Shown one piece after another: positions 58,356 to 64,000 of a stretch of 64,000 nucleotides of DNA. How positions within the stretch are numbered: position 1 is the first letter of the stretch; every line of letters begins with the position of its first letter. The DNA is taken from NCBI GenBank assembly GCA_037043015.1, contig CM073321.1:315001-379000 (forward strand), written 5' to 3'. This stretch comes from Bryum argenteum. Lineage: Eukaryota > Streptophyta > Bryopsida > Bryales > Bryaceae. Below the pieces are notes generated by a model. The model had not been told where the DNA came from. It saw only the letters and a list, made by a program, of their open reading frames with translations, and searched no databases. The translations under genes and the position numbers were made by a program.

Positions 58356-60510
58356 ATGAGAGAGGATACTCCTCGGGTATCATCATATGGCACAAGATCA
58401 AATGGAGATGCAAGACCAAGTACACGGAGGAAATACACAAATCCTCTAGCATGTGTTCATAGAAAGACAATGGTTGAGAGGAATATGAGTAGAGCTCTTA
58501 AGTTCACTTTTCTTCCTATGCAACATTGGGAGGACTGGAGAGAGCTGCAGGATGATGTTTGGGCAGGAAGGGTTGGTCTGGAAAGCTTCTACAAGTTCAC
58601 CTGGCCGGAATCCCAAACGGAGTTGGTGGCGGATTTTGTTGAAGGCTTTCACTACATCAAAGGAGACAAAACGGACATTGGAGATGGCCTCAACATCACA
58701 ATAAGAGCTACGGTTTGGGGCAAGGCGGTGGAATTTACAGCAAGCGTTAGGTATTGAAGGAATCAAGCCAATAAAGAGGGGCAAGAAAGATTTTGATTCA
58801 AGGTATTTGGAGGAGTTTGGAGTTAAGCAAGCTGATTTTAGCTCAGACGGGACAAAGATCAATGCCTTCACGGACGTATACCAAGACAGGGTGCGGGCGC
58901 TGGTAGAGATTATGTGTTTGAAAGTGAAATCAGAGTATGCTAGCAAACTATTGGTCCAGTATATATTTGAGGGGATCACTGATGGAGACGTGAATTGGGC
59001 CCCACTTCTGTTGTCTAGTTTGAGGCAGGTACTCATATAGGTTCATACAAACAATACAAGGAAGATCAAAGGAGTTGAGTTGATCGATGAGTTGCTGAGG
59101 CCATGGTTCCCGAATGACAAAGAATACGTGGATCCAGATTCATCTGCTTGGAAGGAAACTTCAGAAGATACCATGGACGGGAGCGAGAGATCACCTAAGA
59201 AGTTTCCTACACAATTAGGAGCAGATTTATCCCAAGACACCATCAGTGGCGAGGGCTTGAGAGGACCATACAAAGCCGTACTGCCACGACCAGAGCCGGA
59301 GCAAGCTACAAGGGAGCAACAGTCATCTGAGGAGCAGAGTTCTAGGCGAGCCAGACGGGTCATCCGACTTACCAGCAGTTCCCAAAGTTTAGGCGTGGGC
59401 ATGTTCAGCCGAATACATGCAAGCCAGGCCAGTTCTTGAAGATCAAGGGCAGCAGAGTAACATGGAGGAGCAAGCGGAGTCAGTTCCGAACAATCAAGAG
59501 AAGCCAAGCTATATGGAGGAGCAACTGGCTCAACTTGATCCGGTATTTCAAGAACATGAAATACTTTCGGATGGGCAAACCATCCAACCAGGATAGGAGC
59601 AGATTGAAGATGTAAGGAACGAGCAAGTACAAGAGGGTGAACCCAACATTTATTGACGAGATAGGACACATTGATGAGCCGGTGGAGGAGAGGTCTCAAC
59701 GAGGGGAGGAACGGAATACTCATGAGCAGCTACAAACCGAAGCAGCAGAGGGATAGAGTAGTGTAGCAGAGGGACTTGACCAGATAGAACATCAGCTACA
59801 TAAGGTACTAAGTGATGTAACGAGGCTTCAGGTAGAGTAGAGCGAAGGTTATAGAAGGTTGGTCACAACTAACTTAGACCAACAACGAAGGATTGAAGAA
59901 TTGACGGCCCACGTGGAGCTTACACGGAACGAGTATGCTAGAAGGGAGCAAGAGTAGAATAAGACCAAGCGGCAGTTGTCCATTTTTTAGAGTGAGCAGT
60001 ATAGAGTAGTCTAGGTAGAGGGAGTCAGGCAATGTCGTTTGGAGTTGGAGACGAGGGTGAGTGCCAGGATTCAAGATTATGATCGACTGGCCCAAGAAAA
60101 CCAGGACTCGAGTGGAGTTGGCGGAGGCCAAATCAACCCACACATTTCGGGACTTGAGTAGACATCTTTTGACCACGGCCAAGACACAAGTCTTACAGGA
60201 GATCTAGGCCTATATATTAGACGAAGAGAGGTCTAATAGATATCTGATGAGGTTTGCTGAAAAGCATCTTGACTTTGTTTATTGGTCAGAGGAGGAACAA
60301 GAAGTTGAGGAGGATCCGGCACTTCCAAGTACAAGGCAATCATTGGATGGGGTTGGGGCGTCATGCAGTGCTCCGGGTACTACCTCAGCTGTGGAGACGG
60401 GGATAAATGGAGGTCAAGTTCAGACGGTACTAGCTTGGCAAATAGCCAATGGAAGAGGTAAGGGACCACTAACTCCTTACTTAAGCGGTCGAGGACACTT
60501 ATTTGGCTAA
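58356..60510 (+). pseudogene. Accessory ORF of a third gypsy element
   Basis: Head: ALKFTFLPMQHWEDWRELQD, then WAGRVGLESFYKFTW and LVADFVEGF...IGDGLNITIRA, which parallels the head of element 1's accessory ORF (F.P.Q...W......W....GL..F, then ..FV...., then DG). A frameshift near 58750 leads to YLEEFGVKQADFSSDGTKIN and YQDRVRALVEIMCLKVKSEY. After a TAG at 59038 the frame continues as ELIDELLRPWFPNDKEY and an acidic, serine-rich stretch. The rest (59.44-60.5 kb) is a charged, coiled-coil-like tail in several broken frames. It ends at 60510, about 80 bases before the LTR start. The function is unknown. Confidence 0.55.
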
Positions 60511-60588
60511 CAGGTTAGAGTTGAAGGAATACAATCTCAAGAGCCAACGGACGTAGCAAAAGCAACATCGCAAGGACAAGGGTGATAA

Positions 60589-60668
60589 TGTTACATGTAG
60601 AGGTTCCTTAGATCTATATAGATTCAAAGTTTTACTATTATGTTTTTTTAGTGAGTGCGGTCAGTGTT
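60589..60668 (+). repeat. Start of a 3' LTR, truncated
   Basis: A purine-rich tract (CGCAAGGACAAGGGTGA) precedes TGTTACATGTAG at 60589, the same TGTTAC start as element 1's LTRs. Only about 80 bases remain before the end of copy B begins, so the LTR is cut short. Confidence 0.45.
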
Positions 60669-61252
60669 CTATTTTATGTTTACCGGGTACACTAGCATTA
60701 CAATGAGCTCTTCTAATTTCTTCCGGTAAGCCGTCTCCTCCTCAAACTTCCGCTGTAGTGCTGCAAATTCGGCACTCTCCTCAGCCTTGAACCTACTTGA
60801 GGGTGAGTCCTTTGACAAGAGATTACATTTGCGCTTTGTACTCCCCCTGCCGCCTCCTTGCCCAGGAGCGGTACGCGACTCCTGCGGTGTCCGAGGGGTC
60901 GTGTCCAACTCCATGTCTTGCTCTTCGACTGGAGCGGAGTCGTCTCCTCCGGAACCAAGACTGTAACTCTGTAAGTGATGCCTTCACCTTGAAGTAGCCT
61001 TCCGCTTGACTCTGAACCTTCTTGGTCGGGGACGTCCGCCTCATCGTCTAGGGCCTCGTCATCTAAGGACGCAACAGCTTTGCGCTTGCCCTTCAAGAGC
61101 ATTCCCCCAACCTCCGGAAACTCGTCTTTGTGGACGAAATAGCCGTTTACGGAGAAGTCAGTGGTATCAAGAGTAAGCCCTTTGTTGTACGCTTGGTCGA
61201 TGTCCTCTTTATCTTTGGCGTCAAATATGGTGTAGGCATCGAGAGACAACAT

Positions 61253-61545
61253 TTACAAAAACACACTACAGCTTGGACAACGGAATTGCTCTAAAGCTAG
61301 AGCGGACATGGTTGAAAAACAAGCATGACAGTTTCGCTCGAGTCGAGCTAAACTGTAAGGGACCCTTTGAGGTCCATATGGGTATGATAGTTTAGCTCGA
61401 GTCAAGCTAAACTGTAAGGGACCGTTTAAGGTCCACGTGGGTATGACAGTTTAGCTCAACTCGAGCTAAACTGTAGGGAATCCTATGAGCGCAAATTGAA
61501 TACGACAGTTTAGCTCAAGTCGAGCTAAACTGTTAGGAAGCTTAC
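61253..61545 (-). other. Intron of copy B holding palindrome array B1
   Basis: Donor GTAAGC (61545) lies at the same codon as copy A's donor at 15830. The downstream exon starts with M.SL..YTI in both. The acceptor dinucleotide here reads AA instead of AG (TTTTTGTAA before ATG), so splicing is probably lost. Confidence 0.72.
61332..61529. repeat. Palindrome array B1: four sites in a 59-base tandem repeat
   Basis: Sites built on TTTAGCTCGA, one base, TCGAGCTAAA start at 61332, 61391, 61450 and 61509, exactly 59 bases apart. Each is extended by CAG...CTG or a close variant to about 27 bases. The spacer contains a second short hairpin (GGACC, six bases, GGTCC) in the first unit. Each site has a single arm mismatch. 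Confidence 0.95.
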
Positions 61546-62798
61546 CACTCTTGCGCAGACTGCTTTTCCGCCAGTGTAGACAAGCAAATATTCTAGTGCT
61601 CCTGGCAAAAAATCTGGATGACCTGCACATAAAAATCCATCCTCAACTCGATGGGGTACATGTGATACCGAGACTCGTTGTACTTCAGCGGCGTCTCATA
61701 AAGCGCGTACTTTGGAGCGCGATACTCAGTCTCTAGCAATCTCGCGAGTCTCACGTCTTCCCTGATCATGAAGAGAAGACGCACAGGCTCCGAGGCTTGC
61801 TTCGCTTTCGCAGAGAATCCAACGATCCGTTTGTGCGGGGATGGATTGTACAATGATGAAATCAACTTATAATTCGCCCCTGAGAAGTAGGCAGGATTTT
61901 TTGCAAACGCCTCAACTTGCGCGTAATCATTGTGATCCCTGCAAATAAAGAACCAGCAAGGTACATCTGTGAGAGCTGGCTTGTTCTCGGATGATAAGAT
62001 CGCCATGAACATTTTGAAAAATGGGTGGTCAGGCGAGGAATCGGAGATGCTACCACTACCCGGAATCAATCTGAAGTCGATGATTTCAATGTTCATATCA
62101 GGTGCAACTTCCGGCCATGAGTTCCCAAGCCAATCTCCAAGCCTTTGTGGTGTTTTGCGCTAGAAGGAACGGAATATTATACTACCAAGAAGGCCTTTGA
62201 ACTTCTCACGCTTTTCCAGAAACACCTCGAAGAACCTCTTTGCATAGAGAGAGAGATCCTCGCAGCTGATATTGTTGTACTAGGTTTGCCTTTGATCTGC
62301 ATAATATTTATTAGGGATACCCCATTCCAAAAGTGCGCGCTTGGAGGCCTTTGTGACGTGGTAGTCTTTCTTGAACTTCTTCCACGCATCCACGTCGAAC
62401 TCGTCATTCTTGAAGATCCCGAGTGTGGGGCGGATCTTGTAGATCTGAAGCTGGGCGGTCGCCTTCCGATTCAACCGTTCAACGTAGGCCTTGACGGAGT
62501 AGCAATCTTCAAGAAGGGTGACTAGTTGTTTGAGGGTAACCTTCGGATATTCCAAATTCCGAGACGGACCTGACCTATTAAGCATATGTGTACAGAGTTT
62601 CCTATGGTCCGACTCAGAAAGGTTACCGAGGTTCTTAAAAAATTCCCTCGACAGATTTTGGTCATTGTTTGGTTTGAACCCTGGCACAGCTGCCTCAAGG
62701 AGTAGGGGTCGATAAGGGTCCCCTGAGCGACACTTCCAATCAACTCTGCCCATAGATCCTAGAGATCATCAGGGAAGGTGATGATCTTTAGCTCATTA

Positions 62799-63015
62799 CA
62801 CTGAATTTGATAATTAGTGTTAGATACACTAATTTATATAAACATGTTATAAGTTTTTACTGTTGTTCAATAATTTTACCGACTATATTGGCCAAGATGG
62901 AAGTCCTTATATAGTATTGAAGTCAATGCTCTTGGTAAATTTTTTAAAACAAAAGTAAAAACTTATAGCATTTTCAAATCTTATAATAATCTAACACTAA
63001 TTATCAAATTTAGTG
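62799..63015. mobile_element. Foldback MITE with TA target duplication, inside an exon of copy B
   Basis: The ends are inverted copies: CACTGAATTTGATAATTAG and, inverted on the right, CACTAAATTTGATAATTAG, both going on into GTGTTAGA. The inverted repeat continues imperfectly inward ('ttataagtttttact' in both arms) for about 100 bases, so nearly the whole 217-base element folds on itself. It is flanked by TA on both sides. Removing it rejoins ...KDKVLSL to NELKIITFPDDL, matching copy A. Confidence 0.88.
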
Positions 63016-63106
63016 TAGTGAGGGACAAGACCTTGTCTTTCACCTCTACCTGGGCCTTGGCAACATCAATCATGGCGAACCTATATCGAATAGATTCAAC
63101 AAATTT

Positions 63107-63522
63107 CTGCAATGCCACGAAAGTAGAGTGTAAGATTACAGAGTATGAGAGAGTGATCACTTTAGCTCAAGTCGAGCTAAAGTGCGCATACGGCATTTAG
63201 AAGCAGTTGTATACAGAAGTGTTCGACTTTATAAAGCAGCAACGACAGTTCAGCTCGAGTCGAGCTAAACTGCCACGATAAATCAATCGCACAATTCCGA
63301 ACTATAAGTGACTGATCACTTTAACTCGACCCAAGCTAAAGTGCAAGCTACAGGGTTAGAAGTAATGAAAATTAAAATGTAGAACTTGATTAACCTGCAG
63401 TGACAGTTTAGCTCGACTTGAGCTAAATTGCCACGAGAAATTATTCACAATTAAAAAAGGTAGATTTGCGATGCGACTTGTGATAATACTTATGTCAAAA
63501 TATGCGTACTATGACACAATAC
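63107..63522 (-). other. Intron of copy B holding palindrome array B2
   Basis: Acceptor GGCATTGCAG precedes AAATTTGTTGAA (KFVE), the same place as copy A's intron 2 acceptor. The donor is probably GTATTG at 63522. All four B2 sites fall inside. Confidence 0.68.
63161..63427. repeat. Palindrome array B2 (4 sites)
   Basis: B-type sites start at 63161, 63249, 63320 and 63407. Outer flanks are CAC...GTG at 63161 and 63320 but CAG...CTG at 63249, so the outer triplet also stays complementary. 63320 is the most decayed. Confidence 0.93.
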
Positions 63523-64000
63523 GCTTTGCTTGCACAACACGCTTGTGTGTCACCCCAGCTGCTGCATGTCTGTTTGGGGGGCGCCCGTAGTTCCTTCATA
63601 CAGTGCGGGCGGCAAGAATGTTGGATGCCCACATTGGCTTAAACGGAGTGAAATGATTCACTCTGTTATACAACACCGAAATCTTTCGGAGCTTGCCTTA
63701 TCCTTTGTCCAAACTACGAAAGCTGACCTCACTCAGAAGTCTTTTCGAATTGTTTTTGGGACTTTGGACTGAAGCATCTGCTTTGAGGCGGCAATAGTGT
63801 GTTGGCCGTTGATTATCCAGAAGTCGCAGTCCTGCATATCCTCCAGGCCGTTCGGGTTCACCTCTAACTTCGGCATTACGCAGAGCGTTTGCTTCTGCGA
63901 TCTGTCAAGGATATTGATGAGGAAATTCATCAAGTCCATCTTGCCCTTCTTCTCGAATGCCCGGATTGTCCATTCGAGAGGAGACTTGAACATCCTCATC

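Larger units (their letters stand above)
60669..64000 (-). pseudogene. ParB-like / DNA-methyltransferase-like fusion gene, copy B (partial)
   Basis: Colinear with copy A on the opposite strand and running off the window. Exon to 63523: QTLCVMPKLEVNPNG, then DFWIINGQHTIAASKQM (ParB-like core) and YNRVNHFTPFKPMWASNILAAR. Exon 63106-61546: KFVESIRYRFAMIDV, NELKIITFPDDL, HMLNRSG..., YPKVTLKQLVTLLEDCYSVK, WKKFKKDYHVTKASKRAL, then IEIIDFRLIPGSGS in place of DPPY, PCWFFICRDHNDYAQVEAF, and after a one-base deletion LVYTGGKAVCAR (motif I). Exon from 61252: MLSLDAYTIFDAKDKEDIDQ, an acidic stretch, STKRKC and a coiled coil to 60669. Stops align with tryptophan or tyrosine codons of copy A. A MITE sits in the second exon. 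Confidence 0.68.

Overview
The window looks like nuclear DNA of a streptophyte plant, most likely a bryophyte-grade land plant or a charophyte alga; I cannot name the species. The reasons are GT-AG introns with plant-type leaders (a CTAGGGTTT-rich leader and a GA-repeat leader), Ty3/gypsy elements including a chromovirus primed by initiator tRNA-Met, MITEs, a glycine-rich RNA-binding protein relic and DUF7869-type genes. No prokaryotic operon structure is visible, and nearly every coding region is broken, so this is repeat-rich, decaying accessory DNA.

Layout. 0-2.6 kb: weak minus-strand gene fragments. 2.7-6.2 kb: a decayed DUF7869-type gene (minus strand) whose putative leader intron holds 11 odd-length palindromes. 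6.4-10.3 kb: AT-rich DNA with tandem and dispersed repeats. 10.5-17.6 kb: a multi-exon plus-strand gene (copy A) joining a ParB-like domain to a DNA-methyltransferase-like domain; its introns hold 19 palindromes. 17.6-19.8 kb: an FCP1/NIF-like HAD phosphatase relic and an unknown two-exon gene. 20.2-21.8 kb: GC-rich repeats and a SWIM-finger relic. 22.0-33.1 kb: a Ty3/gypsy element on the minus strand, with extra 3' ORFs and a roughly 2 kb unit lodged between gag and pol. 34.1-35.7 kb: a coiled-coil ORF broken by a chromovirus (35.7-43.4 kb, plus strand) whose two 1.49 kb LTRs are followed by a third partial LTR. 44.2-45.0 kb: a piggyBac-type element flanked by TTAA. 48.4-49.9 kb: a second DUF7869-type gene. 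50.5-54.5 kb: a second, divergent ParB/methyltransferase-like gene (copy C). 55.4-58.3 kb: tandem repeats around a glycine-rich RNA-binding protein relic. 58.3-60.6 kb: the accessory ORF and start of the 3' LTR of another gypsy element. 60.7-64.0 kb: a third ParB/methyltransferase-like gene (copy B, minus strand), running off the window and colinear with copy A.

The main observation is the link between the ParB/methyltransferase-like genes and the palindromes. Copy A and its DUF7869 neighbour carry 30 sites of one palindrome (arm TTCAACTCGA), all in inferred introns, plus one more site just downstream. Copy B carries 8 sites of a related palindrome (arm TTTAGCTCGA), all in introns that match copy A's introns in position. 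Both share the core CTCGA-N-TCGAG but differ symmetrically in the outer arm. ParB proteins bind palindromic parS sites, so an intronic, self-tagging site system made by the gene's own product, or by a partner, is a reasonable hypothesis. A DUF7869-type gene sits next to a ParB/methyltransferase-like gene twice in the window, which may mean the two travel together as a mobile or selfish unit. All copies here carry stops or frameshifts, so the functional version must lie elsewhere in the genome.
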